Below are positions 23,665-33,358 of a stretch of DNA of 64,000 nt, piece after piece. The DNA lies in the NCBI RefSeq assembly GCF_000250675.2, contig NC_018681.1:2604001-2668000 (forward strand), in the 5' to 3' direction. The position numbers were made by a program, and so were the translations under genes. Within the stretch, counting starts at the first letter, position 1; every line of letters starts with the position of its first letter. The notes under the pieces are model-generated. The model was not told the origin of the DNA. It was given only the letters and a program-made list of their open reading frames with translations, and ran no database searches. The stretch comes from Nocardia brasiliensis ATCC 700358 (GTDB lineage Bacteria; Actinomycetota; Actinomycetes; Mycobacteriales; Mycobacteriaceae).

Positions 23665-25358
23665 CAGGCTTGTCCTTTCGCGAGCGCGGGAGTGGGGATG
23701 GCGGACAACAGTTCCCGGGTGTATTCGTGCTGCGGGTCGTCGAAAATCGCCGCGGTGGGGCCGGATTCGACGATTCGCCCGTGTCGCATCACCGCGACGT
23801 GGTCGCTGATCCGGCGGACCACCGCCAGATCGTGCGAGATGAACAGGTAGCTCAGCGCCAGTTCGGCCTGCAGCCGGTCCAGCAGCTCCAAGATCTGCGC
23901 CTGCACCGAGGCGTCCAGGGCGGAGACGGGTTCGTCGAGCACCAGTAGATCCGGATGCAGTGCGAGCGCGCGGGCGATCGCGACGCGCTGGCGTTGGCCG
24001 CCGGACAGTTCCGCGGGCCGGCGCCGGGCGAAACTCTCCGGCAGCGCCACCTGCCCGAGCAACTCGGTCACCCGCGCCTGCCGGGCCGCCCGGTCGCCGA
24101 CGCCGTAGGCGCGCAACGGTTCTTCGATGATCGTGCCGACCCGCCACCGGGGATCCAGTGACGCGTACGGGTTCTGGTACACCACCTGGAAGCGCTGGCG
24201 GAGGGTGCGCAGCCGGGTGCCGCGCAGCCGGGTGAGTTCGTGGCCGTCGAAGGTGACCCGGCCGCTGTCGGGATCGGTGAGCCGCAGCGCGATTCGCGCG
24301 GTGGTCGACTTGCCCGAGCCGGATTCGCCCACCAGCGCCAGGGTTTCGCCGCGGCCGAGCTCGAACCCCACCCCGGCGACCGCGGTCACCGAGCCGCCGG
24401 CCTGCGCGCGAAAACGCTTGTGCACCTCGCGCAATGCGAGCAGCGGGGCGCCCTCGCGCGGCTTGGGCGGCCGGTACGCGCGCGGCGGGGCCAGGCTCGG
24501 TGCGGCGGCGAGCAGCCGTTTCGTGTACGGATGCCGGGGTGCGGCGAGCACCGTCGCGGTCGGCCCGCTCTCCACGATCTCGCCGCCGCTCAGCACCACG
24601 AGCCGATCCGCGCGTTCCGCGGCGACGGCGAGATCGTGCGTGATCAGCAGCACTGCGGTGCCCCGGGCGCTGATCTGCGCGGCCAGCTGATCGAGCACCC
24701 GGCGCGCCACCGTGGCGTCCAGCGCACTGGTCGGTTCGTCCGCGATCACCAGTTCCGGTTCGCAAGCCAGCGCGGACGCGATCAGCACCCGCTGACGTTG
24801 CCCGCCGGACAGTTCGTGCGGATACTGCACCTCGCGCAGCTCCGGGCGGTCCAACCCGGCGTCGGCCAGCAATTCGACCGCGCGGACCCGGGCCGAACGC
24901 CGGTCGGCCAGCCGATGCACCACGAGCGCCTCGGCCACCTGATCGCCGACCCGGCGCACCGGGTTCAGCGACAAACCGGGATCCTGTGGCACGAAACCGA
25001 TCCGGGCGCCGCGCAGGCGGCGTAGCGCCTGCTCCGATCCGAGATCGACGAGCCGGCCGCCGAACGTCACCGTGCCGCCGCTGATCTCGGCATTGCTCCC
25101 GAGCAGCCCGATCACCGCCTGCGCGAGGGTGGACTTGCCCGAACCGGATTCGCCGACCAGGGCGACCACTTCGCCGCGCGCCACGCTCAGCGAGACACCG
25201 GCCAGCGCGGTCACCGGGCCGGTGTCCGTCCGGTACCGGACCCGGAGATTGCGCACCTGCAACAGCGGATCTGCTTCCCGCCCTGCGGGTTCGGCACACG
25301 ACACAGCGCCCGGCCGGTCCTCGACGGTTGCCGTGCGGGGCGAAGAAGCGGTGGTCAT
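23664..25358 (-). CDS. Dipeptide/oligopeptide-type ABC transporter ATPase, fused DppD-DppF
   Basis: The 564-residue protein holds two complete nucleotide-binding domains. Each has a Walker A (GESGSGKST at about residues 71 and 345), a signature LSGGQRQRV and a Walker B with D-E (VIADEPTSALD and LVLDEPVSALD). Such fusions replace separate DppD and DppF subunits in Actinobacteria. With the two permeases and the binding protein upstream it makes a complete importer for peptides, nickel or sulfur-containing compounds. It starts 3 bases after the permease stop. Confidence 0.92.
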   Translation of the reverse strand: MTTASSPRTATVEDRPGAVSCAEPAGREADPLLQVRNLRVRYRTDTGPVTALAGVSLSVARGEVVALVGESGSGKSTLAQAVIGLLGSNAEISGGTVTFGGRLVDLGSEQALRRLRGARIGFVPQDPGLSLNPVRRVGDQVAEALVVHRLADRRSARVRAVELLADAGLDRPELREVQYPHELSGGQRQRVLIASALACEPELVIADEPTSALDATVARRVLDQLAAQISARGTAVLLITHDLAVAAERADRLVVLSGGEIVESGPTATVLAAPRHPYTKRLLAAAPSLAPPRAYRPPKPREGAPLLALREVHKRFRAQAGGSVTAVAGVGFELGRGETLALVGESGSGKSTTARIALRLTDPDSGRVTFDGHELTRLRGTRLRTLRQRFQVVYQNPYASLDPRWRVGTIIEEPLRAYGVGDRAARQARVTELLGQVALPESFARRRPAELSGGQRQRVAIARALALHPDLLVLDEPVSALDASVQAQILELLDRLQAELALSYLFISHDLAVVRRISDHVAVMRHGRIVESGPTAAIFDDPQHEYTRELLSAIPTPALAKGQA

Positions 25359-25361
25359 GAG

Positions 25362-26228
25362 TTATTCGTTCCTTCCTGCCGCGCGCCCCAGGCGCTGCGC
25401 AGCGAGCACGACCGCGACGATGACCAGGCCGGGTAGCGTGGTCATCCACCACGCGGTGGCGAGATAGTTGCGGCCCTCCGAGATCAGCGAGCCCCATTCG
25501 GGGGTGGGCGGTTTCGCGCCGTAGCCGAGGAAGCTCAGCGCCGAGACCGCGAGCACCGCCATACCGAACTCGACCGCGGCCAGCGCGAGCACCGGCTGGT
25601 AGGAGTTGGGCAGCACGTGCCGCAGCAGCACGGTGTGCCAGCGGGCCCCGCCCGCCCGCGCGGCCTCGACGAACGCCGCCTGCCGCACCCGCAGCACTTC
25701 GGAGCGCAGCACCCTGGCGAAGTTGGCGACCAGCGAAACCCCCACCGCGATCGCCACATTGCGGGTACCGAAGCCGAGCGCGGTGACCAGCGCCAGCGAA
25801 AGCAGCAGCGCCGGAATCGACAGCAGGACATCGACAACGCGCATGACGACGGTGTCGACGAGGCCGCCGGCCGCACCGGACAGCAGGCCGAGGATCGACC
25901 CGGCGACCAGGGCGATACCCACCGCGGCCAGCGTCGCGGTGAGCGAGAGTCCGGCGCCGTGCACCATCCGCGTGTACAGGTCGCGGCCGAGATTGTCGGT
26001 GCCGAACCAGTGCTGGGCACTGGGGCTCTGGAATTTCTGCGCGGGCACGCCGGTCAGCGGATCGCCGCTCGCGAACACCGACGGGAACAACGCCCAGCCG
26101 ACCGCGAGCAGCGCGACCACGCCGGACAGCAGCAGTACCGCGTTGTCGCGCAACCACTTCCAGCGCAGCGCCGGTCGGCGCAGCCGGGGGAGGGCGGCGC
26201 GGCGGCCCTCCTCGAGGACATCAACCAT
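25362..26228 (-). CDS. ABC transporter permease, DppC type
   Basis: The 288-residue membrane protein is the C-type permease: a positively charged N-terminus, a first helix (VLLLSGVVALLAVGWALFP), the periplasmic segment with HWFGTDNLGRDLYTRMVHGAG that is diagnostic for DppC/OppC, then five more helices. The EAA-like loop RAGGARWHTVLLRHVLPNS contacts the ATPase. It overlaps the upstream permease gene by 8 bases. It belongs to the second importer of the operon. Confidence 0.92.
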   Translation of the reverse strand: MVDVLEEGRRAALPRLRRPALRWKWLRDNAVLLLSGVVALLAVGWALFPSVFASGDPLTGVPAQKFQSPSAQHWFGTDNLGRDLYTRMVHGAGLSLTATLAAVGIALVAGSILGLLSGAAGGLVDTVVMRVVDVLLSIPALLLSLALVTALGFGTRNVAIAVGVSLVANFARVLRSEVLRVRQAAFVEAARAGGARWHTVLLRHVLPNSYQPVLALAAVEFGMAVLAVSALSFLGYGAKPPTPEWGSLISEGRNYLATAWWMTTLPGLVIVAVVLAAQRLGRAAGRNE

Positions 26229-27231
26229 GGTTCGCGACCACCTCCGGGGTCTCGGTGGTGCGGCGCGGCGGTTCCGCCGGGGCGGCCGCGCGCCGGGAGC
26301 GGGCGGCGATCCGCGGGTCGAGCAGCGGATACAGCAGGTCCACCGCGAGGTTCACGGTGACGAACACCGTCGAGGTGAGCAGCACGATGCCCTGCACCAC
26401 CGGGATGTCCTGTGCCAGCACGGCGGTCTGGGTGAGCCGTCCCACGCCCTGCCGGGCGAACACGGTCTCCACCACCACCGAGCCCGCGAGCATGTTGCCG
26501 ACCAGCACACCCGCGATGGTGAAGGTGGGCACGCTGGCGGGGCGCAGCACGTGTTTGCGCTGCACCCACCAGCGCGAGCCGCCCTTGGCCAGTGCCACGT
26601 CGACGAACGGCTGCCGCCAGGTCGATTCGAGCCCGGCGGTGAGCACCTGGGCGATCACCGCGCCGATCGGCAGGCCGAGGGTGAGGGCGGGCAGGATGGT
26701 GCCCGCGATCCCGTGGCCGCCGAACGCCGGAACCCAGCGCAGCTGGAACGAGAACAGTTGCAACAGCAGCAATCCGGTCCAGAAGGTGGGCACCGATACG
26801 CCGAGTGACGGCAGCGCGCCGAGCGTGCTGCGCAGCCATGGCCGCCGGGTGTAACCGGCCACCAGAGCCAGCGCTACCCCGCCGACGGTCGCGAAAAGCA
26901 AGGCGAGCCCGGCCAGTTCGAGTGTCGCGGGCAACGCGTCACCGATCGCGCCGGTGACCGGCTGCCCGGTCACGATCGAATGGCCCAGATCGCCGCGCAC
27001 CGCATGCCCGAGTGCGGTCCAATACTGTTCCCACAGCGGACGATCCAGCCCGTAACGGGCCTGCAACTCGGCGATGGCGGCCTTGTCCACCGGGGTGCCC
27101 GCACCGGCGCCGTCGGCCGCGATCGAGATCGGGTCGGCGGGCAGCAGATACAGCACCACGAACGAGATGGTGAACGCCGCCCACAGCACCCAGATCGCCT
27201 GCAGGACCCGCGAAGCCAGGTAGCGCGCCAT
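26221..27231 (-). CDS. ABC transporter permease, DppB type
   Basis: The 336-residue protein has the DppB/OppB layout: an N-terminal helix (VLQAIWVLWAAFTISFVVLYLLP), a periplasmic region with YGLDRPLWEQYWTALG and GDLGHSIVTGQPV, and a five-helix core with the loop LAKGGSRWWVQRKHVLRPA. It pairs with the DppC-type permease that it overlaps by 8 bases. It starts 2 bases after the stop of the substrate-binding protein gene. Confidence 0.92.
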   Translation of the reverse strand: MARYLASRVLQAIWVLWAAFTISFVVLYLLPADPISIAADGAGAGTPVDKAAIAELQARYGLDRPLWEQYWTALGHAVRGDLGHSIVTGQPVTGAIGDALPATLELAGLALLFATVGGVALALVAGYTRRPWLRSTLGALPSLGVSVPTFWTGLLLLQLFSFQLRWVPAFGGHGIAGTILPALTLGLPIGAVIAQVLTAGLESTWRQPFVDVALAKGGSRWWVQRKHVLRPASVPTFTIAGVLVGNMLAGSVVVETVFARQGVGRLTQTAVLAQDIPVVQGIVLLTSTVFVTVNLAVDLLYPLLDPRIAARSRRAAAPAEPPRRTTETPEVVANHG

Positions 27232-27233
27232 CG

Positions 27234-28853
27234 CTACCGCCCGCTCAGCCAGGTGTCGAAGAACTGGAGCCGGGCCGAGGCCTCGAACTTCAGATCCTGG
27301 GTGGTGCTGCTCGCACCGATCGCCTGGGACAGCTCCACCGTCGGAATCAACAGGCCCGCGTCGAGCACCTGCTGCTGGGCGGTGCCGATGAGGGTGTTGC
27401 GCGTAGCGGTGTCCGCGGTGCTCAGTTGCCCGTTCAAAGCGTCGTCGAGCGCCGGAATGGCCTCGCGCGCATTCAGGTTACGGCCGTCCAGACCGAACGA
27501 AGTGCGCAGGATATCGCCGTCGGCGCGGGTGGTGTTGCCATAGCTGGCGTCGAAATCCTTGGTGCCCTGCCGCGCCGTGGTCTCGGCGATCGACACCAGG
27601 TCCAACTTCAGTTCCACGCCGATCTGGCGCAGCTGCTGCTGTACCAGCTCGATGATCGCTTGATTGCCCGCGAACACCTGACTGAACAGCACAGAGAAGG
27701 ACAGGCGCGCACCGTCCTTGACACGGATGCCGTCGCCGCCGGGTACCCAGCCCGCCTGATTGAGCAGGGCCTTGGCCTTCGCCGGGTCGTAGGCGAGCCG
27801 CGCCGAGAAGTCCCGGTAGCCGGGTGTGCTGCTGGCCAGCACGCTGGTCGCGGGCTTGAACTGCGGCCCGAGCACGGTGTCCACCAACTGCTTACGGTCG
27901 ATCGCGGGCAGCAGGGCTTGGCGCACCGCGGGATCACGCAGCGGACCGCGCGTCACGTTGGTCTGGAAGCCGAACGGCACACCGGGATTCGCGGTGCTCA
28001 GGATGCGGCCACCCGTCGCCTCGAGCTGCGGTGCGTCCTGCGGCAGCGCATCGCTGATCGCGTCCAGCTGTCCCGAGGCGAGACTGCCGGTGCGCACGCC
28101 GGATTCGGGCACCACCGTGAACTCGATCTTGTCCAGATAGGCTTCGCCGCGATGCGCGAAGACGGCCGAACCCCACTGGTAGCCGGTGCGCTTCGCCAGC
28201 GTCGCGGAGGCGTCCTGCCGGTAGTTCGTGTAGGTGAACGGCCCGCTGCCGATATTGTCGCCGAGGCAGCGTTGTTCGGCCGGCTTCGCCGTCGTGGCCG
28301 CGGCCAGGATGCCGAGCTGGGTGGTCGAGGACGCCTGCAGGAACTGCGCGTTCGGCTTGCTGAACTCGATTCGCGCGGTCAGTTCGTCCACGGCCGTGGT
28401 GCCCACGTAGTTGGTGAGATAGCTGCCTGCCAGCGGCGCCTTGGCAGACCCGAGCCGGAGCACCGAATCGAAGGTCTGCTTGACCGAATCCGCGGTGAGC
28501 GGGGTGCCGTCACTGAAAGTGACGCCGTCGGTCAGATGAAAGGTGAACACCTTCGCGTCGGGGCTCACCTCCCAGCTCTGTGCCAGCCACGGCTTCAGCT
28601 CGCCGGTCTTCGGGTCCTGATCGGTCAGCGAATCGACGATCTGCCTTGTCACGTACAGGGTTTGGTTGGTGCCCGCCTGCGCGGGGTCCGAGCAGGTCGG
28701 CGCCTGGGACAAGCCGTAGCGCAGGGTGCCGCCCGGCTGCGGCGGACCGGCGTCGCCGCCGGGTGCGGCCGCATCGGTGCCGCAGGCGGCCAGCGTGGTC
28801 GCCGCGGCCAATGCGCCTGCCAGCGCGACGAGTCGGGGGCGGGATCGGATCAC
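27234..28853 (-). CDS. Extracellular solute-binding lipoprotein, family 5
   Basis: This is the receptor of the Dpp/Opp-type importer. The 539-residue protein begins with a lipoprotein signal (ALAGALAAATTLAACG; lipid-modified cysteine about residue 24). It has the family 5 pattern PGGTLRYGLSQAP, AQSWEVSPDAKVFTFHLTDG, VTFSDGTPLTADSVKQTFD and KAKALLNQAGW. The ligand class cannot be fixed from sequence; the operon's SAM-type control favours a sulfur compound. It overlaps the upstream monooxygenase gene by 4 bases. Confidence 0.92.
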   Translation of the reverse strand: MIRSRPRLVALAGALAAATTLAACGTDAAAPGGDAGPPQPGGTLRYGLSQAPTCSDPAQAGTNQTLYVTRQIVDSLTDQDPKTGELKPWLAQSWEVSPDAKVFTFHLTDGVTFSDGTPLTADSVKQTFDSVLRLGSAKAPLAGSYLTNYVGTTAVDELTARIEFSKPNAQFLQASSTTQLGILAAATTAKPAEQRCLGDNIGSGPFTYTNYRQDASATLAKRTGYQWGSAVFAHRGEAYLDKIEFTVVPESGVRTGSLASGQLDAISDALPQDAPQLEATGGRILSTANPGVPFGFQTNVTRGPLRDPAVRQALLPAIDRKQLVDTVLGPQFKPATSVLASSTPGYRDFSARLAYDPAKAKALLNQAGWVPGGDGIRVKDGARLSFSVLFSQVFAGNQAIIELVQQQLRQIGVELKLDLVSIAETTARQGTKDFDASYGNTTRADGDILRTSFGLDGRNLNAREAIPALDDALNGQLSTADTATRNTLIGTAQQQVLDAGLLIPTVELSQAIGASSTTQDLKFEASARLQFFDTWLSGR

Positions 28854-29956
28854 GGGGTAACTCCAGAAGTATCGGCGCGGACAAGCACGTCACGCGGGTC
28901 GAAATCGGCGGTGCCGGTGGCCAAGGGGCGGCTGGGAATTCGACGGCGCAGCTCCGGCGCCACCTCGGTCTGGAACAGGGCGAGGCCGTCCAGGTAGTCG
29001 ATCTCGGGGCGGCCGTCGCGTTCGGCGGACAGGTGGATCACCTCGTGCCCGAACTGCTCGTGCTGCCTGCCCACTTTGTCGATCACCTGTTCCGGACTGC
29101 CGACCAGAGCCGAACTGCGGGTGAGGAAGTCGTCGAGCGTCTCGAACACGATCGGCAGGCCGTGCTTGCGCGCCAACGCCAGTCGCGCCTCGAAGATCGG
29201 CCGGTAGGTGTCCCTGGCCTGCTGCGACGTGCGCGCCACATGGAATCCCGCGGTACCCGCACCGACCAGGGCCGCGGCCGGATCGTGCCCGTGGAACGCC
29301 CAGCGCTCCCGGTAATACCGGACCAGTTCGGCATACGGTTCGATCGAATAGGTGACGTTGGCCGAGAACAGCGGATCACCGTTGCGCGCGGCGAGTTCCA
29401 CCGAATCCCGGCTCGTCGCGCTGCCGTGCCAGATCCGGACCCGCGGCTGCCACGGTCGCGGTAAGGCCTTGGCGTCCTTCAGTTCCGGCCGGAACCGGCC
29501 CGACCAGGTGACGCTGTCGCTGTCCCACAGCGCCCGGAACAATTCGTAGCCTTCACGATTGCGGTCCCACTGATCGTCGGTGGTGACGTGGAACAGCTCG
29601 GCTTGCGCGGCCCCGTTGCCCTTGCCGATGATCAGCTCCAGCCGCCCGCCGGACAGGTTGTCCAGCGTCGAGTAGTCCTCGAACGCGCGCACCGGATCGA
29701 GCAGGCTCAACGTGGTGACCGCGGTGAACAGCGTGATGCGCGAGGTGACCGCGGCGAGGTGGCTGAGGATCACCGGCGGTGCGGCCGAGAGGAACGGATC
29801 CTCGTGCCGCTCACCGACGGCGAACCCGTCGTAGCCGAGATCCTCGGCCAGCTTTGCCTGTTCGACGACGTTCAACAGGCGTTCCCTGGTGCCGGGCAGC
29901 CGTCCGGTCGTCGGGTCGGGAACGCGAGTGACCAGGGTGAACAAGAGGAACTTCAT
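28850..29956 (-). CDS. LLM-class flavin-dependent oxidoreductase
   Basis: The 368-residue protein is a luciferase-like monooxygenase with AEDLGYDGFAVGERHEDPFLSAAPPVILSHLAAVTSRI, LLDPVRAFEDYSTLDNLSGGRLELIIGKGNG and a C-terminal part ending in a DPRDVLVRADTS tail. It lies between the receptor of the amino-acid importer and the receptor of the peptide-type importer, and overlaps the latter gene by 4 bases. Its position suggests it acts on a compound brought in by one of these systems. The substrate is unknown. Confidence 0.86.
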   Translation of the reverse strand: MKFLLFTLVTRVPDPTTGRLPGTRERLLNVVEQAKLAEDLGYDGFAVGERHEDPFLSAAPPVILSHLAAVTSRITLFTAVTTLSLLDPVRAFEDYSTLDNLSGGRLELIIGKGNGAAQAELFHVTTDDQWDRNREGYELFRALWDSDSVTWSGRFRPELKDAKALPRPWQPRVRIWHGSATSRDSVELAARNGDPLFSANVTYSIEPYAELVRYYRERWAFHGHDPAAALVGAGTAGFHVARTSQQARDTYRPIFEARLALARKHGLPIVFETLDDFLTRSSALVGSPEQVIDKVGRQHEQFGHEVIHLSAERDGRPEIDYLDGLALFQTEVAPELRRRIPSRPLATGTADFDPRDVLVRADTSGVTP

Positions 29957-29960
29957 GCGA

Positions 29961-30934
29961 TCACCGCTGTTTCGGCAGGCCGGGCGGATTGATCCGGGAC
30001 TCGCTGACCTGCTCGGACTTCAGGCCCCACCGATCGATCACCTGCTGGTAGGTGCCGTGCTCGATGGCGTAGTTCAACGCGTGCTGGATCGCGGTGACCA
30101 GCCCGGTGTTCTTCTTGGTGAGTACCGCGATCTCGCCCTGCAGCACCTCACCCGCGCCGGAGAAGGTGGCCAGGATCTTGGTCTGGTTGGCCGTGCTGGA
30201 GTGATAGATCGCCGTCGGATTCGGTCCGATGTAGCCGTCCAGCCGTTGCGAGGCGAGCGCGAGGTAGTAGTCGCTGACCTGCTGGAAATACGCGATGTCG
30301 ATGGGGGCCAGGCCTTCGGCGCGGTTCTGCTCGTTCCACTTCACCAGCAACTGCTCCTGGTTGGTGCCGGTGCCCACGCCGATCCGCTTGCCCGCCAAGC
30401 TCTTCCGGTCCTGGTAGTCGAGGGTGCTCTGCTTGGGCACCTCCAGCGCGACCGTGTCGTTGCGGTAGGTGGCGAAGTCGTACTTCTCCTTGCGCTCCTC
30501 GGTCACCGTGACGTTGGAGATGAACGCGTCCACCTCGCCGGAATCGATGCGCACGAAGTTCTGCGACCAATCCGCCACCTGCGCATCGAGTTTCAGCCCG
30601 AGGATATCGGCGATCAAGGAGGCGAAATCGACCTCCGAGCCGACGACGGTCTTGTCGTCGTCGGCATAGAACCGCAGCGGCGGCGCGGTGCCGGACGCGC
30701 CGGTCACCACCAGCGTGCCGCGGTCCCGGATCGCCTGCGGCACCTCGGCGGCGATGCTGTCCACCTTGTGCGCGCGGACGCGGCCGGTCTGGGCGGCCGA
30801 AAGATCGAACGAGATCGCACCGGCGGGCTGGGTCTGCGACTCCGCCTCGGGATCGGTGCAGCCGGTGGCCAGCAGCACGACGGCGGTCGCGGCGGCGGTG
30901 GCCAGAGCGGAAAGCTTCATCGGATACCTGTTCA

Positions 30935-30935
<1 letters not shown>
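29961..30935 (-). CDS. Polar amino-acid ABC transporter substrate-binding lipoprotein, family 3
   Basis: The 324-residue receptor has a lipoprotein signal (ATAAATAVVLLATGCT, cysteine about residue 26). It also has family 3 segments RDRGTLVVTGASGTAPPLRFYADD, VGSEVDFASLIADILGLKLD, VDAFISNVTVTEERKEKYDF and KRIGVGTGTNQEQ. Members bind amino acids such as cystine or glutamine. The ATG at 30935 overlaps the ATPase stop (TGATG); a second ATG five codons on is an alternative. The context with monooxygenases resembles the Bacillus subtilis ytmI/tcyJ operon for sulfur compounds. Confidence 0.9.
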
Positions 30936-31698
<763 letters not shown>

Positions 31699-31702
<4 letters not shown>

Positions 31703-32706
31703 CGAGTCGCTCCTCGGGGTGCGGCGGAACCGGATTCGGCGATCTCGCGCAGCTTGAGCCGGACGCGCTGCAGCGGCGACGGTGGCGGCGTGCGCTGCGC
31801 GCCCTTCGCGTAGTGCCGTTCGATGTAGAACTGCGCCACCGACAACACGGTGGTCAGCACGATGTACCAGGCGGTGGCGACCATGAGCAGCGGCACCACC
31901 CGGCCGTTGCGGCCGTAGATCACCTGCACCTGATAGAACAGTTCGGCGATCGCCATCACCGACACGATCGAGGTGCCCTTGAACAGGCTGATCACCTCGT
32001 TGGTCGCGTTCGGCAGGATAGACCGCATCGCCTGCGGGACCACGATTGTGCGGAACTGTCGCACCCGCGGAATACCCAACGCCGCAGCGGCTTCCAGTTG
32101 ACCAGCGTCCACCGAGATGATGCCCGCCCGGATGATCTCGGCCGAATACGCGGCCTGATGCAGCGCGAGCCCGATCACCGCCGCGGTGAAACCGCTGATC
32201 ACGCCGTTCACCTCGAACGTGAAGAACGCGGGGCCGAACGGGATCCCGACCGAGAGCGTGTGGTAGAGGTAGGCGATGTTGAACCAGAACAGCAGCTGCA
32301 CGATCAGCGGAATCGAGCGGAACGCCCAGATGTAGCACCACGAGATCACCCGCAGCACCGGATTGTTCGACAGGCGCGCGATGGCCAGCGCGGTGCCGAG
32401 CAGGAAGCCGAGCGCGGTACCCCACGCGGTGAGCTCCAACGTCACCCGCAGCGCCGACAGCACCGATTTCGCGGTGATGTACTTCGCGAACGTCGGCCAA
32501 TCCCAGCCGGGGTTGGTCACCAGGCCGTGCACGAACTGGGCGAGCAGGATCAACGCGATCGCGCTGATCACCCACCGCCACGGATGCCAGGGTTTGGCCA
32601 CCGTCGGGGCGGCTGTCTGCGACAGGGATTCGTGTTCGGCGCGTGGTGCTTTCGCGTCCACGGTGGTTTCGCCGGTCAGAGCTTCGGGGGCGGTGGACGC
32701 ACTCAT
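31699..32706 (-). CDS. Polar amino-acid ABC transporter permease
   Basis: The 335-residue permease is of the HisM/GlnP type: a long N-terminal region, five to six helices, RVTLELTAWGTALGFLLG typical of the family, and the ATPase-contact loop AAAALGIPRVRQFRTIVVPQAM. It is probably a homodimer, because only one permease gene is present. Its ATG lies in an ATGA overlap with the stop of an MSERSER mini-ORF, so expression may depend on translation of that leader. It is the first structural gene of the sulfur-type operon. Confidence 0.93.
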
Positions 32707-32777
32707 GACGCCACCCCGCCGAGGTTCGGCGGCGTCTCGACGGCCATGGCAGCTGGTCGCTCGCTGCGCTCACTCAT
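32703..32777 (-). CDS. Repeat-encoded mini-ORF (MSERSER type, 24 aa), coupled to the permease gene
   Basis: This is the minus-strand copy of the interspersed coupling element. It has an AAGGA ribosome site, starts ATGAGTGAGCGCAGCGAGCG, contains the hairpin CCGCCGA/TCGGCGG (32716-32732) and ends in GTCATGA, whose TGA overlaps the permease ATG. Unlike the other copies it lacks the SASEAQS tail, so it is a shorter variant. The peptide itself has no recognisable function. Confidence 0.5.
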   Translation of the reverse strand: MSERSERPAAMAVETPPNLGGVAS

Positions 32778-32871
32778 GGTCGGGGTCCTTCGGAAGAACG
32801 AACGTGACCGCGCCGCGTCGGGCGCCGGTCGCATCACCCGGCCAGCGACGGGTGCACACTCTGGCTGCGGG

Positions 32872-32958
32872 TCAGCCCCGACAGCTCTGGGCGGTCACCT
32901 TGCACTGATCGATATGCCGGCGACCCCACCGGGTACTGCGGACAGCAGAGCTGATCAC
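32872..32958 (-). CDS. Cysteine-containing leader peptide of the sulfur operon (28 aa)
   Basis: The GTG at 32958 follows a GGAGG ribosome site that touches the 3' strand of riboswitch stem P1. The peptide VISSAVRSTRWGRRHIDQCKVTAQSCRG ends in the pattern RRHID-x-C/L-x-V, then S-x-CR, that I associate with actinobacterial leader peptides upstream of sulfur and LLM monooxygenase operons. Cysteine codons at residues 19 and 26 suggest attenuation by cysteinyl-tRNA supply. The assignment rests on pattern and position. Confidence 0.75.
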   Translation of the reverse strand: MISSAVRSTRWGRRHIDQCKVTAQSCRG

Positions 32959-32965
32959 TTCGGTT

Positions 32966-33058
32966 CCTCCATCGGTCCCGGCGGAAGCACCCGCACCCGG
33001 TGAACCGGGGGGTTGCTGCGACGTCGACGAGCCAGGTCTCTCGGTCGCTCTGGATGGT
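32966..33058 (-). ncRNA. SAM-I-type riboswitch (possibly SAM-I/IV variant)
   Basis: On the minus strand the S-box landmarks appear in order. P1 is CCATC (33057-33053) paired with GATGG (32973-32969), followed by CCAGAGCGACCGAGAGACC, TGGCTCGTCGACG, CAGCAACC, a P3 hairpin CCCGG-TTCA-CCGGG, and GGGTGCTTCCGCC. The ribosome site of the leader peptide (GGAGG) overlaps the 3' end of P1. SAM binding could thus hide it, giving translational control of the leader ORF. It puts the whole downstream operon under methionine/SAM control. Confidence 0.85.
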
Positions 33059-33100
33059 TGACGCCGATCCGGACATCGGGCGATGCCAGGGTCGAGCCGA

Positions 33101-33106
33101 ATTATC
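33101..33106 (-). promoter_or_regulatory. Candidate -10 of the sulfur-type operon
   Basis: GATAAT on the minus strand lies about 45 bases upstream of the riboswitch. The 33107-33358 stretch between it and the divergent secreted-protein gene holds no other feature I can support. Confidence 0.5.
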
Positions 33107-33358
33107 ATGCCCAGCACGCAAACCCCGACACAAGGAAACCGATCACCGTGAGCGTAGACCTTGCCGCCCCTGCCCACCCCCCGCTATAACCAATAGCCGA
33201 ACATGCGCTGAGCGTGGCGGGGGCGCGGTGGAGCGGGCCGCGGGACGGGGAGTGCGCACGACACGCCAGAAGGTAGCGATGTCGTATTTCTCGTGGTGCC
33301 GACGTTTGCCGGAGTACCGTTCATCTCCCGGTCGTGTCGACGATGAGAAGAGGTCCCT

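Noticed and set aside
32834..33133. 99-codon minus-strand frame in the sulfur-operon leader
   Set aside because: It lies over the riboswitch and leader peptide in another frame; its cysteines come from the aptamer sequence.
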